Assembly: GCA_007258455.2 (NCBI GenBank)
Contig: VDFB02193867.1
Coordinates: 525,512,189-525,576,188, forward strand
Direction: 5' to 3'
DNA length: 64,000 nt
Source of the DNA: Sequoia sempervirens
Taxonomy: Eukaryota; Streptophyta; Pinopsida; Cupressales; Cupressaceae
Shown: one piece after another, positions 46,746 to 58,279 of the stretch
How positions within the stretch are numbered: position 1 is the stretch's first letter
Layout of the letters: each line of letters starts with the position of its first letter
Made by a program: the position numbers and the translations under genes
Notes under the pieces: generated by a model
Seen by the model: the letters and a program-made list of their open reading frames with translations, nothing else
Database searches by the model: none
What the model was told of the DNA's origin: nothing

Positions 46746-47150
46746 GTTGGAGTGAGAGAGTTACCTAGGTAGGGTGCCAGAGGGAGAGACCTAAGAGAGA
46801 GAGGAGGTGGGAGGGGGAGACTTGAGAGATAGGGAGAGAGAGGGAGTGCGAGAGAGAGTGAGTGAGAGAAAGGGAGTGGGAGAGAGATAGAGGGAGAGAG
46901 ATAGAGGGAGAGAGAGGGAGTGGGAGGGAGGGGGTTGGAGTGAGAGGGACTTATCTAGGTAGTGAGAGAGAGAGAGAGGGAGAGGAGGTGGGAGAGAGAG
47001 ACCTGAGAGAGAGAAAGACACACACACATATAGACAAACAAGAAGAAAAAGAGAGATAGAGATAGAGATAGAGACAGACAGAGAGACAAAGAAAAATATA
47101 GAGAGAGAAAGGAGGGAGAGGGGGTGGGAGGGAGGGAGAGAGAGAGGGGT
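45661..47150 (+). repeat. GA-rich low-complexity tract
   Basis: About 1.5 kb of GAGAGA and GGGAGAGA with recurring longer blocks such as CTTATCTAGGTAGGGTGGGA (near 45859, 46292 and 46949) and AGAGAGACCTGAGAGAG, so part of it grew by duplication of 100-400 bp blocks. A telomere-like tract lies inside it. Open frames (RERERE / SLSLPL) are by-products. Confidence 0.95.
46565..46670 (+). repeat. Degenerate interstitial telomere-like repeats (TTTAGGG)
   Basis: GATTAGGGTTTAGGGTTAAG and further GGGTTTAAGGG variants lie between two GA-rich blocks. It is the same pairing of motifs as 3290-3690, there read on minus. Confidence 0.85.
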
Positions 47151-48240
47151 GATCCCACAATACTAGTTTACAATTTTTGACCAAATTTGACACTGAAATA
47201 ATTTTTTTAACTAAATCTTCACTTTCGGGCACCTATAGCGGCTAAACCGCGAGGAACTTGAAGATGATGCAAACTAGTGATTTGTGACATTTTGTCTATA
47301 TATTATAAATATATTTTTTACAAAAATTTTGAAATCATATTGCACTTATTTTTCCATCTCCTTCAAAAACTAATTTTTTCAGTAAACACCATTTTTAAGG
47401 AGTGATGCTCATCGTATACAACATAAATTTTTTTCCATGAAGGATAAAATTCTAATTTTTTTGAATTTAGATTTGTAACTACAATATCTAGTGCTTCCAC
47501 CTAGTTTCATAGTGTTTTATTGAATATTTTTTCTTTAATTAAGTTTCATAGTCAAACCAATTACAATTTAGACATAGGCAGACCATATACAATGTAATTT
47601 TTTTTGTATGTATCAAAATTCACTCTTTTTTTGTTGGATCAAGGACTTGAATATCTAGTGCACTCATATTTTTCAATTTTTTTTTATAATCTGCTATTTT
47701 TCCACATGCAGAACAAAGAGCTTGATTTTCAGTGAAAAACCTATGTTTAATAAAACTAAAAAAACAAATACATAATAAAACCAGAACATATTAAAATTAT
47801 ATTCATTGGATAGCTTGTTCTAAGGACTACCATCATCCAGTTGGATCTATGAAGTCTCCATTTTCATCCTCAACCTGAGATTCAAAGGTAAAAATTCTAG
47901 AGTTTTTTGGTGCCAGAGGGTGAGAAGGTGGGAAAAAGGGGGTTCACTCGAACCAGGGCCCATTTGAGCAAATCCCCATTCCACAAAGGTTTTCTTTTTG
48001 GTTTCTCCTGGGAATGGTTGGACCCTGCATTTAATGGGTTCACTCAAACCAGGGCTCTAGTGATCCCCCTTTGGGTTCACTTGAACCAAAAGTTTGTTAG
48101 AACCCCCAAAAAACCAATTTTTTTTGCATGGGGTCAATTTTTGCAATTGAACCATAGATTTTTGGCTCCTATGGACAACTCTTACACTTCTAGGTTTTTT
48201 CACCTAAAAGGAGAGAGATAGGAGCAAAAATGATAATGAA
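47151..48240. other. No gene seen
   Basis: AT-rich sequence without motifs up to about 47840. From 47940 to 48090 a GGTTCACTCGAACCAGGGC-type motif appears three times (near 47941, 48038 and 48074), a small local repeat. Confidence 0.5.
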
Positions 48241-48249
48241 TTAAAAAAT

Positions 48250-48579
48250 CATTTAGCTTAATGATTTTCCATGAAATATTTAGGGGCAACAAAGAGAATT
48301 CTTGGGATGCAAATTATTAGGGATAGAAATAAGAGAGAAATTGAATTATCTCAAGAAAAATATATTTCTAAAATTTTGGATAGGTTCAATATGAAGAATA
48401 CAAAGTCTGTTTGTACTCCATTGGCTAATCATTTTTGCTTATCTTCAGCTATGCCTCCAAAAACTCAAGAAGTGTAAAATCAAATGAAGGGTATTTCATA
48501 TTCCTCTGCAATTGGGAGTCTCATGTATGCTATGGTTTGTACCCATCCAGACATTGCTCATGCAGTCACCACTAACTCA
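48250..48579 (+). pseudogene. pol: Copia RT/RNase H fragment, cut by another copia
   Basis: The open frame 48271-48477 reads MKYLGATKRILGMQIIRDR, then LSQEKYISKILDRFNMKN; after a stop it continues as ISYSSAIGSLMYAMVCTHPD up to 48575. These are the end of RT and the start of RNase H of a Tork-like copia. It breaks exactly where the minus-strand LTR starts at 48580. The rest of this host element probably lies beyond the right edge of the window. Confidence 0.85.
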
Positions 48580-49229
48580 TGTTGTATTTATACCATCATC
48601 AACTTTGAAACATATCCAAAGTCAACCATCCAAATTTAAATTCAAATTAGGTCAGTACCAACATCATAGGGTGGAATTATAATGAGGGTGACCCAAACAC
48701 ATGCTTCATAAGGAACCAAATAGATCCAACACACTTCATCAACTCCGAAGGTATTGTTCAACACAAGATCAACCAAACCAGTGTAAAAAACATAGAAAAA
48801 TTAAGCACAAACCTTCTAGATACTAAAATTATCTTCAATACAATCAAAACATCTCAACTCTAGAATTGTAAGTCATAAGACTTTAATAAAGACAAATACA
48901 GACCAACAATATTTCTCCTAAATGTCAACCAGAAACATAGAAAACCATAGTTCACAACTGGTGAACACAACTCACATTGTACAATGAATCAACAACCAAA
49001 AATCTAGATATAGTAGCTTCCAAAAACCATGATCAACATATTTGAACCATACAAATATATGAAAAAATCTCGAAGAAAAACCTAGAGCAACAATTGAACA
49101 TCTGCAATCTTTCTTCGATACAATTTTCTCCATATCCTTGACATATATAGCCAATAACCTATATCCTTGATAATAATGACAACAACAATTAGTAGATCAC
49201 CAATTGACTAGTTGACATCAATGACAACA
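48580..49229 (-). repeat. 3' LTR of the minus-strand copia (650 bp)
   Basis: On plus it starts TGTTGTATTTATACC and ends ATCAATGACAACA; the TGTTGT / ACAACA ends are inverted as expected. On minus the LTR start, TGTTGTCATTGATGTCAAC, resembles the start of the solo LTR at 23371. The minus-strand sequence just before it is purine-rich (GGAAAGAATGGAGG). Confidence 0.7.
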
Positions 49230-49761
49230 CCTCCATTCTTTCCATTCTTGCAACCATCTCCCCCTTTTCCATTGATCACAACACATGATGTGAAAAACCA
49301 TCAAAGACACCATACTAGCTTTGAATACACTTCTCAATATTTTTCTTTATGTTTCTCCCCCTTAGTAGATAGTCTTTTATATTCTTCCTCTCTTTTTCAC
49401 ATGCTTTCTCTCTTTTCACATACATTCTCTCCCCCTTTGACATCAATGGAAAAGGAAAAAGATATTTTACATTGTTTTCCCATTTGACATTAAAAAATAA
49501 TACTCTTAATGACAACATCTGACACTACTTGGTCCCTCAAGAGGTAACCACCAAAACGTCATTCCAAAAGAAAGATAGATCCATAGATCCACTCGACTGA
49601 TGCATCTCTATATGCATCTATCTCAAGAAAGGAGGGGAAATTTCCCCTAACTTCTCTCAAAGATACTCAAAAGTACCTTTAGGAGGATCCTTCATAAATA
49701 TATTAGAAATTTGATCCTTCATCAGAACATATTCAAGTTATACTTAATTCTCTATGACGTC

Positions 49762-49968
49762 TCATAAGAAATCATACCTGATAGATATATGCTTCATCCT
49801 TGAGTGCACCATAGGATTCTTTGAAATGTTAATTGAAATTGTATTATCACAAAATATAGAAATAGGATCATCATACACCACTATGACATCTTTCAATGTA
49901 TGTTTCATCCATAGAACTTTTGTACAACAAGATGCAGTAGCGATATACTTAGCTTTAGTAGTAGACAA
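49762..49968 (-). pseudogene. pol: Copia RNase H C-terminal part
   Basis: Minus-strand reading MSTTKAKYIATASCCTKVLW, then IFCDNTISINISKNPMVHSR and MKHISIRYDFL are the S-T-x-A-E-Y, C-D-N-x-S-A and K-H-I-D-I-R-x-H-F motifs of copia RNase H. The acidic residue of AEY is Lys here. It continues across the Athila-like insertion to 63024. Confidence 0.9.
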
Positions 49969-49976
49969 GGAGACTC

Positions 49977-51157
49977 TGATGAGGTAAAAATAACCTCATC
50001 ATGATAATACCATAAAGACCTAGTTCATACATGCAAATATCTATCCTCTGCCAATTAATTAAATTTTAGGAGAAATAATTGCTTAATTTTAGTAAGAACT
50101 TGCATAAACTTTATTTCTTTTGATTTCTTAAAGTAATTTTCCAATATAGATTTAATGGGTTATTTTAAGTGTTTTGTAGATAATAATTGGTCAATCAAAG
50201 TTATAGATTGAAGCATCCAGCTGGCACGTGTTCTAGAATAGTTAGAGATATGCTAGAAATATGCTCTGAAACTTCAGGGTGATGGACCGAAGATGTTGTT
50301 CTTTAAAGTTGTTATTTCTGTTATCCTTTGAATTAAAGACTTTATGGCTTGACTTGAGCCTCTTAAATACAATGTAATGGGATTAAAGATACAATTTATC
50401 CATAGATCTGTTTAAATATTTTCAATGGTTATATATACCATCTTAAATATAGCATGTAGTTATAGTTTTCTCTATAAAAGATATAGTCTCTAGAAGTAAG
50501 ATATACAGTGAAAAGTAATGTTATACTATCAAAATGTTTCCAAGGTTTATGAATAAAGAGATTGTTATCTAAAATTTGGAGTTATGAGTTATGGTTGATA
50601 ACTATGATTGATAGAAGTGTTCCTGAAATTGCAATGAATGTGAGCTAAGAATGAATGTGTTGACCCATGAGTTGGCCACTCAACGGGAGTAGATAAGTGT
50701 TCTCTTTTATTATACTGTTGTTCTATAGAGAGTCATTTAAATTTACTGTTATGGAATTTTAGCTCTGAAGTATTTGCTATCTTTTCACTTCCGTAGTTTA
50801 TGTTATTCACTGTTAGAATTTTTACTGTTAAGAAAATGTTTTATGGATTGCTATAAGTTTTTTGGCTCTTATAAAAAAAATTCAGCTTCTTAGTTTAGTT
50901 GTTTTTGTGCTTTTTAATTCAGTTATTATTCTTTCTAAATTAGTATACTTATGCCTATAGTTCAAGCATTTTTTGCTTTCTTAGGAATAGATTACTTTAC
51001 AGTTTGAAGTTAAAATTAATCTTAATTTGTTCTTAAAAGTTAGGAAACCTAAGGGAGATACTATGGACCTCTTCTATTATAGATTGCCTTGTACACTACC
51101 CGGTCGACAAATTAAATATTATATTCTAAAGTAATGGGACCTAACGACAACCTATCA
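49977..51157 (+). repeat. 5' LTR of the Athila-like element (1181 bp)
   Basis: Matches 61847-63023 closely along its length. Its first 25 bases can form a hairpin (TGATGAGGT paired with ACCTCATCA). Confidence 0.95.
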
Positions 51158-51162
51158 CTTTT

Positions 51163-51180
51163 TGGCGCTGTTGCCGGGGA
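51163..51180 (+). promoter_or_regulatory. Primer binding site, Asp tRNA
   Basis: TGGCGCTGTTGCCGGGGA differs by one base from the complement of the plant Asp-tRNA 3' end (TGGCGCCGTTGCCGGGGA), the usual primer of Athila/Tat gypsy elements. Confidence 0.85.
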
Positions 51181-51213
51181 CCCTTAGCTTCTTTTGCTTA
51201 AGTGTTAATAGAA

Positions 51214-52930
51214 GATGCCTAGAATACCTCTTTTAGGACAAAAATACTATATGTGGTTTCCTTTTCTGCATGGTCAGGAAAAGAGGCCCTCATGGATGAT
51301 TTATACCAAACACCCCCCCAAAATACGTTCTAGTTATACAAAGGGAGGCCCAAGGCTTAGAAGACCATTCTGCTAAAGAATTACTTGAGCCTAACCCACC
51401 CGAGGATTTCCACTATCTCCCAGAAGATCATCATGTAGTGCAACTTTTTGTTGATGAAATTATTGTTGAGGAGCTTATTCCTCTAAATGTCATGGGAGAT
51501 CGGAGGGTAGAAGCTAACCGTAATGATGCAAACCGTAATAATAATGATCCTCCACTACCTAGAATGTTCACTTATCCTATTGCTCTGGATGCAGATGATG
51601 ATACAATAATGAAAAAAATCTCTCCAGCTTTCCTTCCAACCTTTCATGGTTTATCTTCGAAAGTCCCAGACCAATTTATTTTTGAATTTAAGGTCCTTTG
51701 TCAAACCTATGATTATAAAAAAGACAACCATAAACTAAAGTTGTTTCCTTCTACTTTGAAGTTTTCAGCCATGCGCTAGTTTATGGGACTACTGTCTGGC
51801 AGTATTACAACTTGGGAAGAAATGGAGATTGTGTTATTGAATAAATATCAGAGTTATTGTAGGTTGAGTGATCGTAAGGAAGAGTTGTTTAAACTTCAGC
51901 AAAATGAGGATGAGACTCTAGAGGACTATTTGGATATGTTTCTTTTCTTATCTAAATGATGTGGGGAAATGGCAATTAGTGTTGAGATTCTCAAGACTAT
52001 ATTTCTTAAAGGACTTGATGATGATGCAACAATAAGTCTTGATTTAATGGGAAAAGGTGATGTGTCTCAGTTAAAACTTGAAGAAATATGTGATTTGTGT
52101 CACAATTTTTCACATACCCGTGGAGGAATCTGAAAAAAAAACTTTTCAAAGGGAATAACTAGGTAAAATCCGAGAATAAAGCAAATCTTAAGATAGACAT
52201 ACTTGTCCAATTGAATACTATGTTGGATGGTATACAAGAAAAGACATGTAACCCTGAGACTTTGTCAATCTATTGTCCTAGGTGTCAAAATAAACATCTT
52301 TTACGGGAGTTCCCTTTAGACAAGGTTAATATTTGTCAACTCTGAGAGAAAATCCACCCTACCAATCAATGCAAGCTTCTTACTGATCTTAAGAATACTA
52401 AGAAAAAAATTGCTCAGGTTGAAGAAGAAATAAATGTGCTAAATCATTGCTAGGGAGGTAACTTTTCTTATGGGTAGAATTCCAATCCTGCATGGAGACC
52501 CCAAAATAACTGGGCTGGTAATCAATGGCCTCCATCTTGGAATCATCCCTATCCTCCACATCCTACTTGGGAACTCCTTATTGGGGATCTCTTGAATGGG
52601 AAATTCAATCATGGGGAACTCAGTAGTGGCCAAACCAGCCACAACAACAATGGTACCCACAACATATTGCTCCCCAATGGAATTAGGGAAAAAATCAATT
52701 TTATACTGGTCCTAGGAGGAATCAACAATATAATTTGTTACCATCACCTTAGAATCTTCCTCAGACTGAGCAGGTAAATCAACCTCAACTTCCAGCACAA
52801 CCATTTCCCAACCCAAAGAACAGTAGACAGAATACTCTGGTATATACTACTGAGCAAGATCATGTCACAAGCCTTAATGCAATTCATTTTGGAAATGCTC
52901 AGTTACATTCTTGTAGGACAATTCAATTGC
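51214..52930 (+). pseudogene. gag: Athila-like gag, decayed
   Basis: Begins about 51214 (MPRIPLLGQKYYMW). The stretch 51438-51779 has ISPAFLPTFHGLSSKVPDQF and, after a stop, LSGSITTWEEMEIVLLNKYQ (a W-x-E-x-x-x-x-F-L-x-K-Y/F-type Gag core) and DETLEDYLDMF. Stops and frame changes are dense from 51957 to 52750. The tail is Gln/Pro/Trp-rich (GPRRNQQYN, then QLPAQPFPNPKN). The original protein would form the particle core. Confidence 0.8.
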
Positions 52931-54192
52931 CCACTATTGAGGAAGTAATGGACGAACCTATTTCTCAAAATTTTGAGAAAGATACTACACTACTTGCAAA
53001 TATTACTGAGTTTTCAGTAGCAGGAGCTACTGATTTACCTCTAGAGGAGGAAGGTCAGTCTTTGACTGACTTTAGTAAATATATTCCTCCAAAGGAGAAA
53101 AGAGATATCCCTTCAAAGGAGAAAACTCAAGAACCATTTTTGAAGCGCTTGAAATCAACAATTTTGAAAGATACTCAGGAAATATCATTAGCTTCTGAAA
53201 CTACATTAATTCGGGAAATTAAACAATTACAAATAGAGGTTCCTTTGCTATAGGAAATAAAGGAAATTCCCGAGTTAAATCAGTTGATCAAACAACTGTG
53301 TATTAGAACACTAGGAAGGAAACCAAATAAAATAAACACTATGCATAGTGATGGTTATCTAGCTGAATTTTCGTCTAAAAATATTGTTGCTCCAAAATAT
53401 GATGATCTTGGGAGTCCACTGATTACTATTACAATTAATGAGGTAGCAATACCTAATGCATTGGTTGATTTGGGAGCAACTATTAATGTAATGATGGTGG
53501 ATGTAATGAAGAAATTAAGTCTTATAGATTTAAGTCCTACAACTACAATCTTGCAGATGGCAAATCAGTCCATAGCCATTCCAAAAGGTGCTATAAAAAA
53601 TGTTCTTGTTAAAGTTGATGGATGGGAATATCTAGTTGAATTTCAAATAATTCAATCACTTACATCTAAAGATAGTTATCCAATAATTTTGGGAAGACCA
53701 TGGTTGGCTACTGTCGCTGCTAAAATTGATTGTCGTGAAGGAGGTATGACCATTTCACATGGTCCAAATAGTAAACATTTATTTTTACATCCTCCTGCTA
53801 AGCCTACTGAGTATAATAAAGTTTGGGTTGATGAACCAGAAGAATTTAGTGGGAAAGACAGTTTGGCCTCTTTGGCCATGGTAGTGATTAAAAATCATGG
53901 AGAAGAATCAGAGGATGAGTTAGTTAATGAGGTTGCTCATTTTGCTATAAGTTCTAGTGAAGAAGTGATAGAGGATGTACCAAAACTTTTGGAGCAACTG
54001 ATTGATATAAGTGGGATGGAACAAAATTATGCTACCATGGGGATGCCTTGTCCCTTGGCTAATATGATTCCTAGAATGAGTTATTTCTTTGATGATATTA
54101 CAATATTTCACCGACTTATACCTCATAGTTGTCCTCTCAAAACTTTTTTACGACCAATACATATTGTCACTTCAGCCTATCCAGGAACATAA
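52927..54192 (+). pseudogene. pol: Athila-like protease region
   Basis: 52927-53253 is a charged linker (PPKEKRDIPSKEKTQEPFLK). The open frame 53284-54192 holds a retropepsin: ITITINEVAIPNALVDLGAT followed by INVMMVDVMKKL (active-site region, D-L-G-A as in Athila in place of D-T-G-A) and IILGRPWLATVAAKIDCREG about 85 residues on. The fold would cleave Gag-Pol. This 302-codon frame is one of the longest left in the window. A single stop near 53251 separates it from the linker. Confidence 0.85.
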
Positions 54193-54198
54193 ACAATT

Positions 54199-55640
54199 AT
54201 GATGTTACCAGGAAAAATTGTGAATACAAATAGTTGGTTGACAAAAATACAAGAGGATAAATTATTTAATGTGCTAGTAAAAAGGTCTAAATATTTTGCT
54301 TGGGACTATACAAACATGAGGGGGATTCACCCAAGTGTTTGTACTCATCACATTTATACTAATCCTAATATAAGACCTGTTCTTCAACCATAGAGAAGAC
54401 TCAATCCTGCATTAAAGGATCTTGTTAAAGTAGAGATTAAGAAAATCCTCCGTGCAAGATTTATTTATCCTATCTCAGATAGTAAGTGGGTGTCACCTAT
54501 GGTAGTTATACCAAAGAAAAATGGAAAGTGGATAATTTGCGTAGATTATAAAGAACTTAATAAATCAACCTTTAGAGATTATTTTCCCTTACCATTTGTT
54601 GACCAGGTTTTGGACAATTTGGCTGGGAGGAAATATTTTTCTTTCTTAGATGGATTTAGTGGTTACAACCAAATTTAGGTAGCACCGAAAGACCAAGACA
54701 AGACAATTTTTACTTATCCTTGGGGTACATATGCATACCAAGTTCTTCCTTTTGGACTTTGTAATGCTCCAGCTACTTTTCAGAGGGCCATTTTGGCTAT
54801 ATTTGCAGCACTTGTCAATGATTGTGTAGAGATTTATATGGATGATTTCACAGTATATGGGTCAACCTATGATGAAGCTCTTCAAAACCTGGATAGGGTT
54901 TTGGAATTTTGTGAGGAAAACTGACTATCCCTTAGCCACAAAAAGTGTTTAATAATGATGGAATGAGGAATAGTCTTAGGCCATCACATTTCCTCGTAAG
55001 GAATAAAAGTTGATCCTCAAAAAATTGAAGTCATACAGCAATTAACTGTACCTAAAACACAAATAGATGTTCGAAGTTTTCTTGGACATGTTGGATATTA
55101 TAGAAGGTTCATAGAAAGATTCAATAAGATAACGGCCCCTATGTTTTCTCTCCTCCAAAAAGATGTGGAGTTTAATTGGACGTCTGAGTGTCAACAATAA
55201 TTTGAAATGATAAAAGAAAATCTTGTCTCTGCTCTTGTACTACGTGGACCAAATTGGAGTCTTCCCTTTCACATTTATGTTGATGCTTTGGATGATGCGA
55301 TTGGTGTAGTATTAGGGAAAGAAGATGAGGATGTGGGTAAATATGCCATATATTTTATTAGTAAAAACCTAACGTCTACTAAGAGAAATTACACAACAAT
55401 AGAAAAATAATTCTTGGTAGTGGTTCATGCCATCAAAAAGTTTCGTCATTATATTACAGGATATAAAGTTACAGTTTATATAGATCACTCAGCTATAAAG
55501 TATTTAATGAATAAACTTGTAGTTAATGGTCGAATCATGAGATGGTTACTACGTCAGTAGTTCAACGTGACAATACTTGACAAGCTAGGGAAATTTAATG
55601 AAGTGGCAGATTTTTTAATCTCGAATCAAACAAGAAGAGG
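54199..55640 (+). pseudogene. pol: Athila-like reverse transcriptase and RNase H, decayed
   Basis: RT: SPMVVIPKKNGKWIICVDYK (about 54493), DYFPLPFVDQVLDNLAGRKY, a stop at 54676 (after SGYNQI), then TYPWGTYAYQVLPFGLCNAP and the catalytic EIYMDDFTVYG (about 54830-54862). The thumb has DVRSFLGHVGYYRRFIERF near 55057-55113. RNase H from 55207 includes FHIYVDALDDAIGVVLGKED, then NYTTIEK*FLVVVHAIKKFR and YIDHSAIKYL. Six or more in-frame stops are scattered through it. Confidence 0.95.
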
Positions 55641-55659
55641 GTGATCGAGCACCTGTACA

Positions 55660-57035
55660 AGATGAGTTCCCAGATGAAAATTTATTTGCTATCTCTATAA
55701 AGGTTACTTGGTTTGCTGATATTTCCAACTATTTAGCTACTTCTGAAGTACCTCCTAAATTTACATTAAAACAAAGGAAGCGACTTATTCAAGAGTGTGC
55801 ACCATTTAAAGGATTAATGGGATTTTATTTCATTATGGACCTGATATGGTTTTGAGAAGATGTGTTAGGGATGATGAAACTTATAGTATTCTGAGGGCCT
55901 GTCATGATGATCCTTCAGGGGGTCATTATTTTGTAAAAAAATCTTCCCATAAAATTTTAGGTACTAGATATTACTGGCCTTCAATGCATAAAGATGTTAA
56001 AAATTATGTTCATCATTGTGATGAATGTCAAAGAGTAGGAAGATCAACTGCTTCGACAGAAATTCCTTTGCAACCTCAGGTAACTTTGGAACCACTTGAA
56101 AAATGGCGGTTAGATTTTATCGACCCTATAGATCCTTCCTCACAAGGGAAGGAATATATATTAGTTTGTACTGATTATCTGAAAAATGTAATGAAGTTAA
56201 AGCTTTACGAGTTGCTAGAGAAGAGCAAGTTGCTGATTTTCTCTATAACAAAATTTTTCTTCGATTTGGAGCTCCCCGAACTATCGTTATAGATCAGGGA
56301 GCCCAATTTATGTCCAAAGTTCTCCTAGCATTTACATACCATTTTCAGGTGAGCCATAAGAAGTCATCCCCTTATCACCCTCAAGAAAATGGTCAAGTAT
56401 AGGTGACTTAATAGGGAGTTAGAAAACATATTGACAAAAACTGTCTCTTCAGGAAGAATAGATTGGGCCAGGAAATTGCCTGAAGCCATTTGGGTGTATA
56501 ATACAACATGGAAATCTACAACTGGATTTAGTCCCTATGAGCTTGTTTTTGGAAAGAAAACTCTTATTCCCATTGAATTTGAACTTTAGACCCTACAAAT
56601 AGCTATGGAATTGGGTCTAGATTTGAAACGACCTCAAATAGAACAAGTTTTATAGTTAAATGAGTTGGATGAGCTTCGTCTGGATGTTGTTCATCAAACA
56701 AAATCAGTTCAACATCAATGGAAAGTTTGCCATGAAAAATATATTAAAGAGAGAGAATTTCATAATGGTCACTGGGCCTTGCTATTTGATTCAAGATATA
56801 AAGACCATAAAGGAAAACTCAGAACTCATTGGTTGGGGCCATATGAAATCTCAGAGGTTTTCTTGAATGGCACAGTTTAGTTAAAACCTATTGATGGTGA
56901 TTTACGAACTCTCTTAGTTAATGGTCATCACCTACGTATTTACCATAAACCAGTTAATAAAGAAGAATTTACAAAGCTGGTAGAAATGCAAGGAGAGACC
57001 CAATGCATTAACTCTTCCAAGGTAGAGTCTATTTG
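55660..57035 (+). pseudogene. pol: Athila-like integrase, decayed
   Basis: The zinc-binding domain is intact at 55898-56030: ACHDDPSGGHYFVKKSSHK then YYWPSMHKDVKNYVHHCDEC gives H-H-C-C. The catalytic core has EKWRLDFIDPI (first Asp), IDQGAQFMSK (second Asp, about 56291-56320, in another frame) and SPYHPQENGQV then a stop in place of the usual Glu context (about 56365-56401). The C-terminal part has HEKYIKEREFHNGHWALLFD and KLRTHWLGPYEISEVFLNGT near 56725-56875. Confidence 0.9.
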
Positions 57036-58279
57036 ATTTAACATTTATATGTTATCTATAAATAAATAAATAAATCTTGAAGATGGATGAAAAATTGTAA
57101 TAAAAAGACATGTGTATACAATTCGTTTTCAAAGCATTTTTTTATAAATTTCAAACTTAACATGTGTTTTCATTTTGTAGGACCTCTCATAAAGGAATAA
57201 CAACTTTCAGAGCACCCTTTCAAGATGCTTCAGAACTTGATCATTCAGTTGGCCAGTGCTCCGGAACTTGACGATTTGAATGCCTGATGCTTTGGAACCT
57301 GCTCTTCAGCCTACCATGTTGGAAGGATATTCTTGTGGAATGATATAACTCCTGAAGTTTGAGTTAAGTGGTGTTCTTTATTTTCTTCTTGCTAGTTGCT
57401 GCTCTGGCTGCATCCTTCGATGATGCTCAAGAATTTTCATTTGGTTGCTACTCTGGCTGCATCTTTCGACAATGCTCTGGAACTTTCGTCTGGTTGCTGC
57501 TCTGACTGCATCTTTCAATGATGCTCCAAAACTTTCATTTGGTTGCTGCTCCAGATGCATCTTTCGATGATGCTCTGAAACTTTCATTCGGTTATGGCCT
57601 CTGCTACATCTTCTGGCGATGCTCCAGAACTTATCCATTTTCCAAGCTCCTAATCCATTCCTTACGCATGCTCCAAAACTTTAACCACTTTATTTGTCTG
57701 AATGCATGCTTTACGTGTTCTTTGGAACTTATTCATTTTTCATTTTGCCAACTCCTTTCTAGAAAAATTTTCAAATCTTTCTCAATGCTTTGATTATTGT
57801 ACATTGGTACACATGCCTTCTTTTGCCATTATAAATAAAATCCATCGTAATAGCCTGTCTTCATTAATGACTTCGTCATCCATGAGCTTCCTTATTCATA
57901 TCATAATAATTATATAGTCACCTTAGCCAATACCATTGCATCATCCTATCAAATCAGTAGAGGTGTAAGATCTTCAAGCGATCATAGAATGAAAGTAAGT
58001 ACAAATTTTTCCTTTAAATAAGTAATTATTTTTGAATAAAATATGATTGATTGGCAAGAGTTTCCTTTCCCAATTTAGTAAATTGAGCCACTTGGTGATT
58101 AATTGTTAAGTACGCCACTCTTTTTGTAGCCCTTCATGCACATTGAAATTATTACATAGCAAGCTCTGAGCAAGAGTAGGGTAGATGATTACAGTCTGAT
58201 CATATTTTTAAAAATATCAGTGCACAAGTCCTTGGCATTATTTAATTTTTCAGCAGGGTGGTAAGCAAGAGAGAAAAAA
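57036..58279 (+). other. Spacer between integrase and third ORF, with a 49-bp minisatellite
   Basis: No coding motif. Contains the repeat at 57396-57620. The sequence upstream of it (57200-57310) has looser copies of the same ATGCTTCAGAACTTGA / GTGCTCCGGAACTTGA theme. A short open frame at 57702-57917 is AT-rich and without motif. Confidence 0.6.
57396..57620 (+). repeat. 49-bp minisatellite (4-5 units)
   Basis: Units begin TTGCTGCTCTGGCTGCATC near 57397, 57446, 57495 and 57544, with a poorer fifth near 57593, each ending CTTTCATTTGG or similar. The period is 49 bp, so no common reading frame is kept. Confidence 0.85.

Larger units (their letters stand above)
48580..49976 (-). mobile_element. 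Minus-strand Ty1/copia element, 3' segment
   Basis: Holds the 3' LTR (48580-49229), an untranslated stretch and the RNase H end. It is separated from its RT part (63024-64000) by the Athila-like element. The near-duplication GACTC / GACTA at the two junctions and the continuity of the RNase H reading support a single original element. Its 5' end lies outside the window on the right. Confidence 0.85.

Noticed and set aside
45850..47232. Several open frames made of Arg-Glu or Ser-Leu strings
   Set aside because: By-products of the GA-rich tract.
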